Below are positions 24,765 to 34,895 of a DNA stretch of 64,000 nt, in pieces. The notes beneath the pieces were generated by a model. That model was not told the origin of the DNA, searched no databases, and saw only the letters and a program-made list of their open reading frames with translations. The first letter of the stretch is position 1. The number at the start of each line of letters is the position of its first letter. Source of the stretch: JAJDAT01 sp964570665 (GTDB lineage Bacteria; Nitrospinota; Nitrospinia; Nitrospinales; JAJDAT01); assembly GCA_964570665.1 (NCBI GenBank), contig CAZMZH010000002.1:372001-436000 (forward strand). The letters run 5' to 3'. The position numbers were made by a program, and so were the translations under genes.

Positions 24765-25775
24765 TTAATTTTCTTGACGTCCTTCCAATTCTCGACCCGA
24801 CAAAACTTCTCCTGGATCAAAGGGGAAAATAGTATTAGTCAAGTTTTTTAAATAGGGCGATTCTTTTATTAGTTGAATACCTTTGTCGCCTACTTCATTT
24901 CCCCAGATTTCCAAAATCGACAAGGATTTGAGATGAGCAGATTTGGATAAATCCTTTGCTCCTTGAAGGACAAATCCATTCCATTGTAGATTCAATTTTT
25001 TTAGTTTGGAAAAAGCTTTTGTGTTTGCTAAATGTCGAATTCCTTCGTTGCCTAGTTTGTTTTGCCTCAAATTTAGTTCAATTAAGCCGTTAATCTTAGC
25101 GGATGTTTTCCAATGTTTTATTCCTTTAGGGCCTATATTATTTTTCGAAACGTCTAGTATTCTTAAATTAGGCAAATTAGAAGATTCTGCAATCGCGGCA
25201 ATTCCTTCGTTTCCAATGTGGTTGTCCCCTAATAATAATACCTTTAGAGAATTAAATTTTGCTTTTGCAATTGCTTTTGCTCCATCGGAACCAATTTGGT
25301 TTCCAGAAAGATCCAGAAATTCTAATCGCGTCAGGTTTTGCGACTTAGCGATTCCATCGACGATTCCTTTATCTCCAATTTTATTACCCCAGAGATTTAA
25401 ATAAGTTAATATTTTTACATTATTAGAAAAAGCCAAAGCAATTGCGCCATCTGATCCAATATTATTATGGAATAAGTCTAGCGATTTAAGGTTAGTGAGA
25501 TAAGGAGAATCCGCTAAATTTTGTGCGCCTTGATCGGTTATCTCGTGGGTTTGTAGACGGAGAGTTTTCACATGGCGTATCATTTTTGATTGAGCTAAAG
25601 CTTTTATCCCTGAATCTTTTAGAATTCCACTTCCTCCCATATCCAAATGAGTATTGTTTTTGGTTAAATCGTTAAATATAAATTGATTAACGTCAAATGC
25701 ATGGGTTAAGAGAGGAAATACGGTAAAACATGTAAAAAAGAAGCACGCTGCTTTAACTTCTTTAATTTTTCTCAT
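24765..25775 (-). CDS. Secreted leucine-rich-repeat protein, paralogue of its neighbour
   Basis: 336 residues with an N-terminal signal peptide (about 1-26, ending THAFD) and about nine RI-type LRRs (LxxLDLxxNxIGSDGAxAIA). The C-terminal capping sequence YLKNLTNTIFPFDPG resembles YLQNLTEPIFGFH of the adjacent LRR protein, so they arose by duplication. It is encoded 20 bases after the NHL gene and directly before the second LRR gene. Confidence 0.85.
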   Translation of the reverse strand: MRKIKEVKAACFFFTCFTVFPLLTHAFDVNQFIFNDLTKNNTHLDMGGSGILKDSGIKALAQSKMIRHVKTLRLQTHEITDQGAQNLADSPYLTNLKSLDLFHNNIGSDGAIALAFSNNVKILTYLNLWGNKIGDKGIVDGIAKSQNLTRLEFLDLSGNQIGSDGAKAIAKAKFNSLKVLLLGDNHIGNEGIAAIAESSNLPNLRILDVSKNNIGPKGIKHWKTSAKINGLIELNLRQNKLGNEGIRHLANTKAFSKLKKLNLQWNGFVLQGAKDLSKSAHLKSLSILEIWGNEVGDKGIQLIKESPYLKNLTNTIFPFDPGEVLSGRELEGRQEN

Positions 25776-25795
25776 ATTATTTTGATCTTTGAGGA

Positions 25796-27949
25796 TTAAG
25801 GGAAATTGTGGACTATAAGGTTTACTTCCAAACCATCTTGCAAATAACCAAAGTTAGCGATACCGGCAATTGTGGTTACAATACCTTGAGGGTCTATTTT
25901 TCTAATTCGATTATTTCCTCGATCAGTGACATAGAGATTGCCCATTGAGTCAAATGCCATATCGCGAGGATTTTGAAAATTGGCTTTAACGGCAAGACCG
26001 CCGTCGCCTGAAAAACCGCCGTCGCCAGTACCCGCGACTGGAATAATTTGACCTTTTTTATCAATTTTCCTGATGCGATGCGTTTGTTGTTCGCAAATGT
26101 ATAGTTCGTTGTCAGGGGATATCGCTAAGGCTCCCGGAGACCGAATGCCTGCCGAAATAGCGGGACCATAGTCGCCATGATCTCTAAAATCCCCGTTACC
26201 TGCAATGATTTCAACTTTATTATTAGAGTTGATTTTGTATATTTTCCCAACGCCGGAATCTGATACATATATGTTATTTGCGGAATCAATTGCTATTCCA
26301 TTAGGATGAATATCGCCGGGCAAGGCATCCCAAGCTTTTTCTGCTACTTTTGATATGATTCCATTGGTGGCTATTTTTCGGATAAATCGATTAGATCTGT
26401 CCGCTATATATAGTTCATCCTCAGTACCCACCGCAATCGCTCTTATAGTTACAAATGAAGCGTCTAAAGCTTGGCCTTCGTCCCCGCCGGTTCCAGCCAA
26501 GGCATTTCCAGCAAAAGGCTTTATTTGCCCCTTCGAATCAATATTTATGATGCGCCAGCCGTTACCATTTCTTTCAACGGCATATATGTCTCCATTGTTT
26601 CCTCTAGCGACAAAATTTGGCCTTAATAAAGAAGTTTCAAGCGCTAGTCCTGAGGTCCCGCTTGAGCTAGCCTTGCCAGTTCCTGCAAAGGCATGAATAT
26701 TCCCGTCGGCGTCAATTTTTCGCAACCTGTTTTGCATTTGGTCTGCGAATATAATTTCATTTTTTTCGTTGAAGGTTATCCCTGAAGGACCTTCAAGTGT
26801 TGCTCCGAGCGCGGGTCCTCCATCTCCTTTCAATAAAGATTTTCCATTCCCGGCAATGGTTTTGACACGACCAGAAAGAAAATCGACTTTTCGAATTCGG
26901 AAATGGGATCTATCCACCACGAGTAGGCTTTTTTGATCTGATCCAATAGCCAAAGAAAATGGTAAATGTAAATTGGATTGAGAAGCGACGCCTTGATCGC
27001 CGTTATAATGAGTTAATCCTGTTCCCATAAATGTAGTTATAATTCCATCAGGGTCTACTTTTCGAACGCGATTATTATTGCGATCGGCAATATAAATATT
27101 GCCTTTATTATCTGCGGCAACATCGGTAGGGAAAGCTAAATCTCCTTGATTTGCGGGTCCATAATCTCCTCGAATGGCAAAAAGACCTGTTCCGGCAACA
27201 GTATAGACGGTTCCATCCGGATCAATTTTTCGGATGCGGTTATTCCCACGATCTGCAACAAATAAATTACCTTGGTTGTCGAATGTAAGCCCAAAGGGGA
27301 ATTTAAAAAAAGCTTCGTCGGCAGGACCGAAATCTCCTCCATAACTAGGAACTCCCATTCCTGCATAGGTAGTAATTATTCCATTAGTATCTACCTTTCG
27401 GATACGGTTATTGGACCGATCTGAAATATAAATTTGTCCAGACTTATCGATGGCTACATCAGATGGGAAATGAAGGCTGGTTTCAGTTGCCTTCATGTTA
27501 TCTCCCGAATAATCTGGAATTCCATTACCGGCAATTGTTGTAATAATTCCATCTGGATCAATCTTTCGTACACGATGGTTATTACGATCGGCTATGTAGA
27601 GATTTCCTGTTGAATCAAAAGCTAAGCCAGCTGGAAAGTTTAGCGATGCATTGATTGCTGGTCCTTCATCTCCCGAAAATCCTGCGCGCCCATTACCCGA
27701 AATAGTGGTTACTATTCCGTTTTGATCAATTTTTCGAATTCTATTTTGAGAACGATGGGAAATATAAATATTTCCTTTTGGGCCGATAGCAATACCGTCA
27801 ACCAAAGTAAAAATTACAGAAGTGGCTTTTTGCCCATCGCCTATTTTTTTGTAGGGAAATGAGTCCGCCGAAAAAGCTTTGAAAGGAACCCCAAGCGCAA
27901 GAAGCCCAATTATTACGGCTAGTTTTCTAAAATAAATTAAGTTTTGCAT
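25796..27949 (-). CDS. Secreted NHL-repeat beta-propeller protein
   Basis: 717 residues. The signal peptide (about 1-28, ending AFSAD) is followed by about eleven to twelve NHL repeats of the form GNLYIADRNNHRVRKIDPDGIITTIAGNG (consensus core RNNHRVRKID), each about 55 residues. This length could form two propellers. NHL propellers bind proteins, glycans or nucleic acids; here the site is periplasmic or extracellular. It is the promoter-proximal gene of the operon that continues with two LRR proteins, a caspase-like lipoprotein and a CheW. Confidence 0.88.
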   Translation of the reverse strand: MQNLIYFRKLAVIIGLLALGVPFKAFSADSFPYKKIGDGQKATSVIFTLVDGIAIGPKGNIYISHRSQNRIRKIDQNGIVTTISGNGRAGFSGDEGPAINASLNFPAGLAFDSTGNLYIADRNNHRVRKIDPDGIITTIAGNGIPDYSGDNMKATETSLHFPSDVAIDKSGQIYISDRSNNRIRKVDTNGIITTYAGMGVPSYGGDFGPADEAFFKFPFGLTFDNQGNLFVADRGNNRIRKIDPDGTVYTVAGTGLFAIRGDYGPANQGDLAFPTDVAADNKGNIYIADRNNNRVRKVDPDGIITTFMGTGLTHYNGDQGVASQSNLHLPFSLAIGSDQKSLLVVDRSHFRIRKVDFLSGRVKTIAGNGKSLLKGDGGPALGATLEGPSGITFNEKNEIIFADQMQNRLRKIDADGNIHAFAGTGKASSSGTSGLALETSLLRPNFVARGNNGDIYAVERNGNGWRIINIDSKGQIKPFAGNALAGTGGDEGQALDASFVTIRAIAVGTEDELYIADRSNRFIRKIATNGIISKVAEKAWDALPGDIHPNGIAIDSANNIYVSDSGVGKIYKINSNNKVEIIAGNGDFRDHGDYGPAISAGIRSPGALAISPDNELYICEQQTHRIRKIDKKGQIIPVAGTGDGGFSGDGGLAVKANFQNPRDMAFDSMGNLYVTDRGNNRIRKIDPQGIVTTIAGIANFGYLQDGLEVNLIVHNFP

Positions 27950-27999
27950 AATCCAGTTTTAAGAATTTATAAACCTTATATTCTATTGCTAATTGACCA

Positions 28000-28026
28000 A
28001 AATTCTAAAGCAAAATTTTAGAATTT
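28000..28026. promoter_or_regulatory. 10-bp inverted repeat upstream of the NHL-LRR-caspase operon
   Basis: AAATTCTAAA and TTTAGAATTT are separated by seven bases, 51 bases upstream of the NHL start codon. The motif AGAATTTATA occurs in it (28020-28029) and again closer to the gene (27962-27971). The lack of a U-tract on the minus strand argues against a terminator for the upstream gene. A regulator-binding site is the better guess. Confidence 0.45.
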
Positions 28027-28095
28027 ATATAAAACGGAAAATAACGAGAGGATTCAATATATTATTGAATAGGTATAGAAATTTCTGTCTCTTTG

Positions 28096-30384
28096 CTAGC
28101 TTTTAGAATTGAAGGTGCTTCGATTATATTCTTCTAATGCTTGTTTGTTTTGCTTTATCGAAAGAGTGGGTAAAAGTGGTTTTCTTTCCAAGGACCCATA
28201 TTGGAGCTGGAATTGATTGAAAGTGGCCAACTTTTCCTTATATTCGTCTGTTTTTTTATCTGCGTTTTTTAAATAATGTTTTAGGTGGATTGCGAACATA
28301 AAAGGCGAGTTTTCTACTTTTAAATAATAATCAGATAACATTCTATGAATATAAGGGTTGTTAGGAGCAATCAATAACCCTGAATAAAGAGTATCAATGG
28401 CTTTTTGAGGTTGATTTAATTTACCCAATGCTACACCGAGTTCTAAATATAATGATGCGTCTGTTGTGTTCCATAGATTTAATTTTGAATAGCTATTAAT
28501 TACTTTTTCCCAACGGTGATTTAAAAAATGACTTCTTGCATTATTTTTTTCTGAATTAAATTGATTTTGTTTTTCTTTAATTAAAGTCATTAATCGATCT
28601 AACTCAATTTTTAAAGCCGCTACTTTGATCTTGTCCGATTCTAATTTAAGCCAGCGTTGAATTATGCATATTTTTATTGCTTGATTCCTGTTGGTTTGAT
28701 CGAAAAGTTTCGCCAGTAAAGTAAATATTTTTGGATCTTCCATTTCCATAAGCGAGCCTATAACTAAAGTGCGAAACTCCTTAGATTGGTCTCCAGTTTT
28801 TTGATAAATCATTGATAGGATTTTAAATGGAAGAGGGTGGAATGGGTTTATCTCAAATGCGAGATTTGCAATTTTTGCGGCTTCTATCAGTTGATCGTTT
28901 TTTAAAAGGGCTGCCGAGTAAACATCGTAAACTGTCGATAATAGAACGGACCCTTTGTTATGCTGTGTGTCGATATTTATTTCATCATTCCAAAGCTTTG
29001 AAGCAATGATTTCTATTTTGTTGAGATTAAAAGTCCTGGCGTTTTTAAAATAAGCAATGCCCATTTGGAAATAATCGGAGATTCGGATTTTCCCTTCCGG
29101 AGTGGGATATGTTTTCATAACTAGGCTCAATATTAAAACGCATATTAATACGGGAATGCCTTGGGACCACTTTTTATGTTTAAGTTTTTTTGAAATCCAA
29201 TAAATAGCATAGGCAGAAAATATTGCTAGAAATGGAATTACAGGTAATCGAAATCTTGAAGTTGCGTAAAATGGCAGAAACATTAATAAGTGCGTAAAAA
29301 AGTAAGCATGTAATAATGTCCATTGTCTTTTTTTCTTTTTTGTTAAAATAATTCCTACGATTCCAAACGATCCAAAAAAAGCAAAGGGAATTGAACTCCA
29401 TTGGAGAATGGGAGAAATCTCCTGGAAAAGGTAAAAGTTTAAAGTTGTGGGGGCTTCATAGTTGTTGAATAGAAAAAATATTTTTCTTAAATACAATTCA
29501 AGAAAACTTTTTGGATTTTCCCACGCGTTTTGAATTAAAAAATTTATGGTTGAAGTGGTAGTTAAGGGATTGTCTTTGATAAAATTATTAAATATTGGGG
29601 AATGACGATAACCGCGCCCTGGATAATCGGGTGTATTCGACATGAGCAAAGTTTCGGGTCCCCCTTGATCGTAAAATACCAAGTGATTATGTACTAGATA
29701 CCCCCTATAAAGTAGAGGTGTGGAAAATAAGATGAAAACGATTGTGAATAATCCAATTAAAGTTTTTCTATTTTCAACTTGATTTTGGAGAGCCCTCCAA
29801 ATGAAAAAAAAGCCAACGGGAATTAATAGCAAATTGTTCGATCTGCATTGCATGACTAAAGATAATAGAGTGGCGCTTAAAGCGATTCGGGCCACAGTTG
29901 GTTTATAAGAGGCCCAAAGGATTCCATAGCAGGAGAAGACCGTTAAAAAGGTTGTCAAAGAAGCGCGATATAGCGATCCTTCATAAAGCCAATTAGGTCC
30001 ATAAAAAGTAAACAATAGAGCGGCAAGGAGTCCAACGATAGGTTTAAAAAAATAATTTGATATTTTATATATTAAAAGCGCCGACACGGTTCCTAATAAA
30101 AATTGGGTGAGCCATACTGCCTTATACGTTTCGCCAAAGAGCAAATAAATTACTCCAAGAAAATACTTGTAAAGCGGAGAAAAAACGTCTGATTGGTCAG
30201 GGTCTTTGGCTAGAAAATTTCCATTGGCAAACTCTTTTCCTCCTTTATCAAAGATATCTTGATCCCAGGCTTGTGGCACAAAGTCAAAGAAGGGATTGTT
30301 CTGAAATTGGAAATAATAGGCGATTCGAACGGCGAGAGATAATACGATAATAATTAAAGGAAAAAATCGGGACGGAATCGACAT
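28096..30384 (-). CDS. GT39-like membrane glycosyltransferase with C-terminal TPRs
   Basis: 762 residues. The N-terminal two thirds hold about ten to twelve membrane helices of the ArnT/PMT type. The early acidic loop (about residues 37-60, WDQDIFDKGGKEF) corresponds to the catalytic Asp region that binds polyprenyl-phosphate sugar donors. From about residue 480 the protein becomes soluble with tetratricopeptide repeats (for example YLELGVALGKLNQPQKAI). Probable role: sugar transfer on the periplasmic side. It starts the polysaccharide cluster on the minus strand. Confidence 0.8.
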   Translation of the reverse strand: MSIPSRFFPLIIIVLSLAVRIAYYFQFQNNPFFDFVPQAWDQDIFDKGGKEFANGNFLAKDPDQSDVFSPLYKYFLGVIYLLFGETYKAVWLTQFLLGTVSALLIYKISNYFFKPIVGLLAALLFTFYGPNWLYEGSLYRASLTTFLTVFSCYGILWASYKPTVARIALSATLLSLVMQCRSNNLLLIPVGFFFIWRALQNQVENRKTLIGLFTIVFILFSTPLLYRGYLVHNHLVFYDQGGPETLLMSNTPDYPGRGYRHSPIFNNFIKDNPLTTTSTINFLIQNAWENPKSFLELYLRKIFFLFNNYEAPTTLNFYLFQEISPILQWSSIPFAFFGSFGIVGIILTKKKKRQWTLLHAYFFTHLLMFLPFYATSRFRLPVIPFLAIFSAYAIYWISKKLKHKKWSQGIPVLICVLILSLVMKTYPTPEGKIRISDYFQMGIAYFKNARTFNLNKIEIIASKLWNDEINIDTQHNKGSVLLSTVYDVYSAALLKNDQLIEAAKIANLAFEINPFHPLPFKILSMIYQKTGDQSKEFRTLVIGSLMEMEDPKIFTLLAKLFDQTNRNQAIKICIIQRWLKLESDKIKVAALKIELDRLMTLIKEKQNQFNSEKNNARSHFLNHRWEKVINSYSKLNLWNTTDASLYLELGVALGKLNQPQKAIDTLYSGLLIAPNNPYIHRMLSDYYLKVENSPFMFAIHLKHYLKNADKKTDEYKEKLATFNQFQLQYGSLERKPLLPTLSIKQNKQALEEYNRSTFNSKS

Positions 30385-30428
30385 TTCATAAAAAGCGCAA
30401 GAATGCGTTTAGGAAAATAAAGAGCGTT

Positions 30429-31679
30429 TTATTGTGGCTTGGAGGTTTTACTTGGGTTGGAAAAAGCGTCGTTATATTTTGCGCCAATGGATTTCCAATC
30501 GTAATCTTGAATAATTTCAAATGATTTTTTACCCATTGTTTGCAAACAATCTTTAGAATAAACAGACATCAATGCTTTAGTTAAAGCGGCTACATCTTTA
30601 GGTTGGACAATGATTCCATTTATATCGTGTTTAACCATATCGGAAATACCTCCGACATCGCTTGCGATAATAGGTTTTCCTGCAGCCATGGCTTCCATAA
30701 CGACTACCGGAGCCCCTTCGGTTTCTCCAAGACTGTCGACGATAGAAGGAAGTATAAGCAGATCGGAGTTTTTTAAATAATTTCGAACTTCGGTTTTTGA
30801 TTTCATTCCAACAAAGCTTATTTTACTCGTTAATTTAAGTCGATTAGCTTCCTCTTCGCATTCAGGTTTCATGAACCCGTCTCCTACGATTATCAATCGG
30901 GCGTCGGTTTCAATATTAGACCAATCCGCGAATGCGCGAATTAAATATGGCAAACCTTTCTTTTCGGTGATTTTTCCCACAAAGAGCACATTTTTTTTAG
31001 TGGTATCAATATTTAGGTCTTCTGGGGAAATCTTTTCAGAAGAATCAAAAAATTGAACCGGAACTCCCATAGGTAAAATTTTAGATCGAATTCTCCTATC
31101 AGGAGCTAAAGATTCCAAGACCTCTTGATTTTTTTGGCTTACCGGCAAAAAAATATCTGTGTTATCGACGATAAAGCGAGTTAAGAGTTTTCCAAAAGGA
31201 ATTCGGGCTAATAAAAAGACGTCGGCTGCGTGAATGGTGACGGCGTGAAAATAGCCGTACCTCTTTTTAAAAAAGGCTGAAATAAGGCCTTGAGGAACTA
31301 ACCAATGAGAGTTGACTGTCGTTGCTTTAGTCTTTCTGAGGGTACGCAAAAAAGCGATCGTTCCCCAGAACATTAAAAATGGAACCTGAATTTTGGCTAA
31401 TAGGCTTTGACGGATATTGGCTAGCATTCCTTTTCCGTTTGCTAATATTTGCTTAGATTTTGGCCAAAAAAAAGGAAACCGAAAAACAGATATAGATTCC
31501 ATCGTTTCATGAGTTGCCGCATCTGGGTCATGAGGCGCCAAGACATGAGTTGAATAAAACTTGCTCATTTCCTGCGCTAGGCAATATACGAAGTCGGCAG
31601 GAGTTTTGTCTCCAAGCCATCTAGGAAAGGTTGAAGTGAATATCAAAAGAGTTTCTTTATTTTGATCGCTATCTGGCAT
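30429..31679 (-). CDS. Family 4 glycosyltransferase
   Basis: 416 residues with the two-Rossmann GT-B fold. The N-terminal acceptor domain starts TLLIFTSTFPRWLGDK. The C-terminal donor domain has NVLFVGKITEKKGLPYLIRAF, a phosphate-binding region, and the nucleotide-sugar motif EGAPVVVMEAMAAGKPIIAS (E-x7-E). It is cytoplasmic and probably extends an exopolysaccharide or O-antigen unit. It lies 44 bases upstream of the GT39-like gene on the same strand. Confidence 0.9.
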   Translation of the reverse strand: MPDSDQNKETLLIFTSTFPRWLGDKTPADFVYCLAQEMSKFYSTHVLAPHDPDAATHETMESISVFRFPFFWPKSKQILANGKGMLANIRQSLLAKIQVPFLMFWGTIAFLRTLRKTKATTVNSHWLVPQGLISAFFKKRYGYFHAVTIHAADVFLLARIPFGKLLTRFIVDNTDIFLPVSQKNQEVLESLAPDRRIRSKILPMGVPVQFFDSSEKISPEDLNIDTTKKNVLFVGKITEKKGLPYLIRAFADWSNIETDARLIIVGDGFMKPECEEEANRLKLTSKISFVGMKSKTEVRNYLKNSDLLILPSIVDSLGETEGAPVVVMEAMAAGKPIIASDVGGISDMVKHDINGIIVQPKDVAALTKALMSVYSKDCLQTMGKKSFEIIQDYDWKSIGAKYNDAFSNPSKTSKPQ

Positions 31680-31731
31680 TCAATTTTTGATGTTGTGGGA
31701 GGAAAATAGGTGGAAAAAAGTGAGATTTGAA

Positions 31732-32679
31732 TCAATCTTTTTTCTCTAGTTCGATTTTTTTTATTCTGAGCTGAATATCTTCTAATAATTGGCGATTAAT
31801 GGATATCAATTCCGCAGCTATTCCCATCATGAATACTTGAAAGCCGACAATCAATAAAATTGCAGAAAGTATTAGAGATTGTATGTGTCCGGCGGTTTGC
31901 CCCATAAAAAAATAAAATAAATATCTACACCCTATTAGAAACCCACTGGCACAAGCAATACCGCCTGCAATAGTAAAAACCCTTAAAGGCTTATACATAG
32001 AATAAATTTTTAACATAGTGACTGCAGATCTCATTAAATAGGTTCTAATGTTGGGAAATAAACGAGATTCTCGCAGTTTTGGATTTGTTTTTACTGGCGC
32101 ATGCGTGATTGCTAAGTTTTTTCTACCTGCGCTGATAATGGTTTCTAATGTGTAGGTAAAGTCAGAAACGACATTAATCTGCATCGCGGCTTCTCTAGAA
32201 TATGCGCGAAATCCGCTGGTTGCGTCAGGAACTTGGGTGCCGGATATCCAACGTACGACCTTACTACCAAATTTTTGAAGGAATATTTTTTGAGGTGAAA
32301 AATGTTTTATAGTTTCTACTTGTCTATCGCCTATTACGATATCAGCCCGCTTTTCTAGTATAGGTTTAATAAGATTTGGAATATCTGCTCCATTATATTG
32401 ATTATCTGCATCGGTGTTTACAATAATATCCGCTCCTAGCCGAAGGCATTCGTCGATTCCATATTTAAACGCTTTTGCCAACCCCTTATTGCTTGTAAGG
32501 CTAATGACATGATCTACGTTATTAGATTTCGCCACTTCGACGGTTTTATCGGTACTTCCGTCGTCAATGATCAGAATTTCAATTGAGGTTACTCCTTCAA
32601 TTTTTTCCGGGAGATCTTTTAAAGTTTCCGGAAGCGTTTTTTCCTCGTTTAAGCAAGGGATTTGTATTATGAGTTTCAC
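31732..32679 (-). CDS. Family 2 glycosyltransferase with C-terminal membrane anchor (DPM1/GtrB-like)
   Basis: 315 residues. The GT-A domain (1-225) has LIIDDGSTDKTVEVA and the metal-binding NTDADNQY. Two hydrophobic segments follow (about 235-260 and 270-295), and then a charged helical tail. This layout matches polyprenyl-phosphate sugar synthases that make lipid-linked donors. These donors are used by GT39-like enzymes such as the ones encoded at 28096 and 36611. Confidence 0.88.
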   Translation of the reverse strand: MKLIIQIPCLNEEKTLPETLKDLPEKIEGVTSIEILIIDDGSTDKTVEVAKSNNVDHVISLTSNKGLAKAFKYGIDECLRLGADIIVNTDADNQYNGADIPNLIKPILEKRADIVIGDRQVETIKHFSPQKIFLQKFGSKVVRWISGTQVPDATSGFRAYSREAAMQINVVSDFTYTLETIISAGRKNLAITHAPVKTNPKLRESRLFPNIRTYLMRSAVTMLKIYSMYKPLRVFTIAGGIACASGFLIGCRYLFYFFMGQTAGHIQSLILSAILLIVGFQVFMMGIAAELISINRQLLEDIQLRIKKIELEKKD

Positions 32680-32883
32680 GCGAAATAGAACCGAGATTCT
32701 TGGATGGAAATATTTTTTGTTGATCCGGAGTTGGAAACACCGGAGTTTGATATGGCCTTTATATTATCATATTGCAGACAAAGGATTTGACATAAATAGA
32801 GAGGAAAGTAAAATATTCCAATTAGATTTAAGCTAGGTTTTTTCTCCCCAATAATCTTCTATTTTTAAATCTGCATTGTCTTA

Positions 32884-34158
32884 ATGACAAAACTCGACGA
32901 TTTATTTTCCATTTTGAATAAAGTTCTGCAAATCCCATGGAATTGGACCTTAGCGATTCTTTTTTTAATGTTTGGAATCGTTACGATAGATCTAGATTCT
33001 TTAGAGTGGAGTATCGCAACTATTCTGTTTTATGCTTTACCGCTGGGTTGCCAGATCTTTAAGAATCCAGTTATTCGATATGGAGCTTTGTGGTTAGGGG
33101 TTTTTATGGCTTTGCAAACATTGTTAACTCCTTATGTTCATTATCATATTGAATATAGGACTTTGCAGGCAAATATAAATACAGAAACCGAAACCGAAGG
33201 GGAAATTCAAAAAATTTCAACTGATGAAATGGGGTTTCGAGTTTATCCAAAAGTTGATTATAGCGATAAAAAAGGATTTAGGATATTTGCTTTAGGAGGG
33301 TCAACTACTGAACAAATCCTCATCGACGATCAAAAAACTTGGCCGCATTTAGTTCAATTAAAGTTGTCTAATCAATTTGGAAGAAAATTTGAAATTATAA
33401 ATACAGGCGTTTCGGGAACGCGTGCTAGGAATCATTTTGCCAAGCTAAAAAAAATTATCCAGTACAGTCCAGACATGGTAATTTTTTTGGTAGGAATCAA
33501 TGATTGGAATAAGCAAATAACCGATTCCGTAAGGGTTCATAAAATGGAGCCCTATTTTTTAAAGAAAACATTATTGGCAAAAGCGCTTAAGGCTGCGGAT
33601 GTTTTTATTGGCGGACCTTTAAAAGAAAAACTGTTTGGTAACCAAAATGAAGAAGTTAAAGAGACCAATTTAGAGAGCCAATCAAAGAAAATAGGGGAAG
33701 AGAAAAAAAAGGATTCGTTGAATAGGCCGAATAAGTTCTCGTGGAAACCTAAAGAAGTTTCCGAAGAGTTTAAAAAATATTTGGAAAAAATTCAGGAAAC
33801 TTGTTTTGAGAAGAAACTTTTTTGCGTATTTTTGACTCAGCCAAGCGGTTATCAAGAAACTGCTAGCGCTGACTATAAGCGCTTATTTTGGATGACGCCG
33901 CCTTTTTCAAATTATACTCTTGATTTTGAATCCATGATTCATTTATCAAGTTTGTATAATAATTATATCAAGGAGTTTACAAGCCGAAATGAAATTCCGA
34001 TTTGCGATATAGCTAAAAACTTGGAAGCTTCACCGGAGGTTTTTTATGACGATTGTCATTTTACACTCGAAGGCTCTGGGAGGGTAGCCAAACTGGTTTC
34101 CCCTTGTTTGGCGAAAATTTTAGAAAATAAAAATTTAATGGCTAGATCGAATACTTGA
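32884..34158 (+). CDS. Membrane-anchored SGNH/GDSL hydrolase or O-acyltransferase-like protein
   Basis: 424 residues. Two or three N-terminal hydrophobic segments (20-85) anchor a SGNH domain: block I ALGGST with S140, block III VGINDWN, and a C-terminal DDCHFT carrying the Asp-x-x-His of the triad. A Lys/Glu-rich insertion separates blocks. Related membrane SGNH proteins act on acyl groups of cell-surface glycans. It is divergently transcribed from the GT2 gene with 204 bases between. Confidence 0.8.
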   Translation: MTKLDDLFSILNKVLQIPWNWTLAILFLMFGIVTIDLDSLEWSIATILFYALPLGCQIFKNPVIRYGALWLGVFMALQTLLTPYVHYHIEYRTLQANINTETETEGEIQKISTDEMGFRVYPKVDYSDKKGFRIFALGGSTTEQILIDDQKTWPHLVQLKLSNQFGRKFEIINTGVSGTRARNHFAKLKKIIQYSPDMVIFLVGINDWNKQITDSVRVHKMEPYFLKKTLLAKALKAADVFIGGPLKEKLFGNQNEEVKETNLESQSKKIGEEKKKDSLNRPNKFSWKPKEVSEEFKKYLEKIQETCFEKKLFCVFLTQPSGYQETASADYKRLFWMTPPFSNYTLDFESMIHLSSLYNNYIKEFTSRNEIPICDIAKNLEASPEVFYDDCHFTLEGSGRVAKLVSPCLAKILENKNLMARSNT

Positions 34159-34196
34159 TGAAATATTTAGAAGATTTATATGGATAAGCGAAAAAT

Positions 34197-34886
34197 ATGC
34201 AAGACTTGAGTATATCAATTCCTTTTTATAACGAAGAACCGAATGTTAGACGAGTTTTGGAAGATAGTATTCAAATCTTGACTGCCAATAACGTGGATTT
34301 TGAAATTATAGCCATAGATAATGGATCTTCAGACCAGACGGGTAAAATAATTGCAGAGATGGCAAGGAATAATTCTCGGATCAAGCCTTTACGTGTTGAG
34401 GTGAATCAAGGCTATGGGAATGGGATTCTAGCGGGATTGAGAGCGTCGAAAGGTAGATTTATAGGATATATGGATGGCGATGGGCAAATTGACCCTGAGG
34501 CCGTTCTTGGATGTTATAAAGAATTACAAATAAGCGATCATTTTGATTTGGCTAAAGGTTTTCCAAGAGGAATTCCCGGAAGTTTTATACGCCGATATAT
34601 TTCTAAGTTTTACAACGCGTTTATTACTAGCTTATTCCGCATAGAAACATTAGGCATTAATTGCAAACCAAAAATTTTTAAAAGGGAATTGTTTGAAAAG
34701 CTAAACTTAGAATCAAAAGATTGGTTTATTGACGCAGAAATAATGATAAAAGCGACGCGTCTCAATGTGCGTTATATAGATTATCCAATCCAATTTAAGG
34801 AAAGGTTAGAAGGAAAGTCGAATGTTCAGATTAAGACAGCCTTTGAATTTTTATTTAATTTTATACGTTATATATTATTCAAGTAA
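34197..34886 (+). CDS. Family 2 glycosyltransferase, soluble
   Basis: 229 residues of GT-A fold with IAIDNGSSDQTGKII, the NQGYGNGILAGL segment and the metal motif YMDGDGQID. Unlike the copy at 31732 it has no membrane tail. It follows the SGNH gene by 38 bases and is convergent with the epimerase gene. Likely a polyprenyl-phosphate or glycan sugar transferase; specificity cannot be read. Confidence 0.88.
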   Translation: MQDLSISIPFYNEEPNVRRVLEDSIQILTANNVDFEIIAIDNGSSDQTGKIIAEMARNNSRIKPLRVEVNQGYGNGILAGLRASKGRFIGYMDGDGQIDPEAVLGCYKELQISDHFDLAKGFPRGIPGSFIRRYISKFYNAFITSLFRIETLGINCKPKIFKRELFEKLNLESKDWFIDAEIMIKATRLNVRYIDYPIQFKERLEGKSNVQIKTAFEFLFNFIRYILFK

Positions 34887-34895
34887 CGCCAACTT

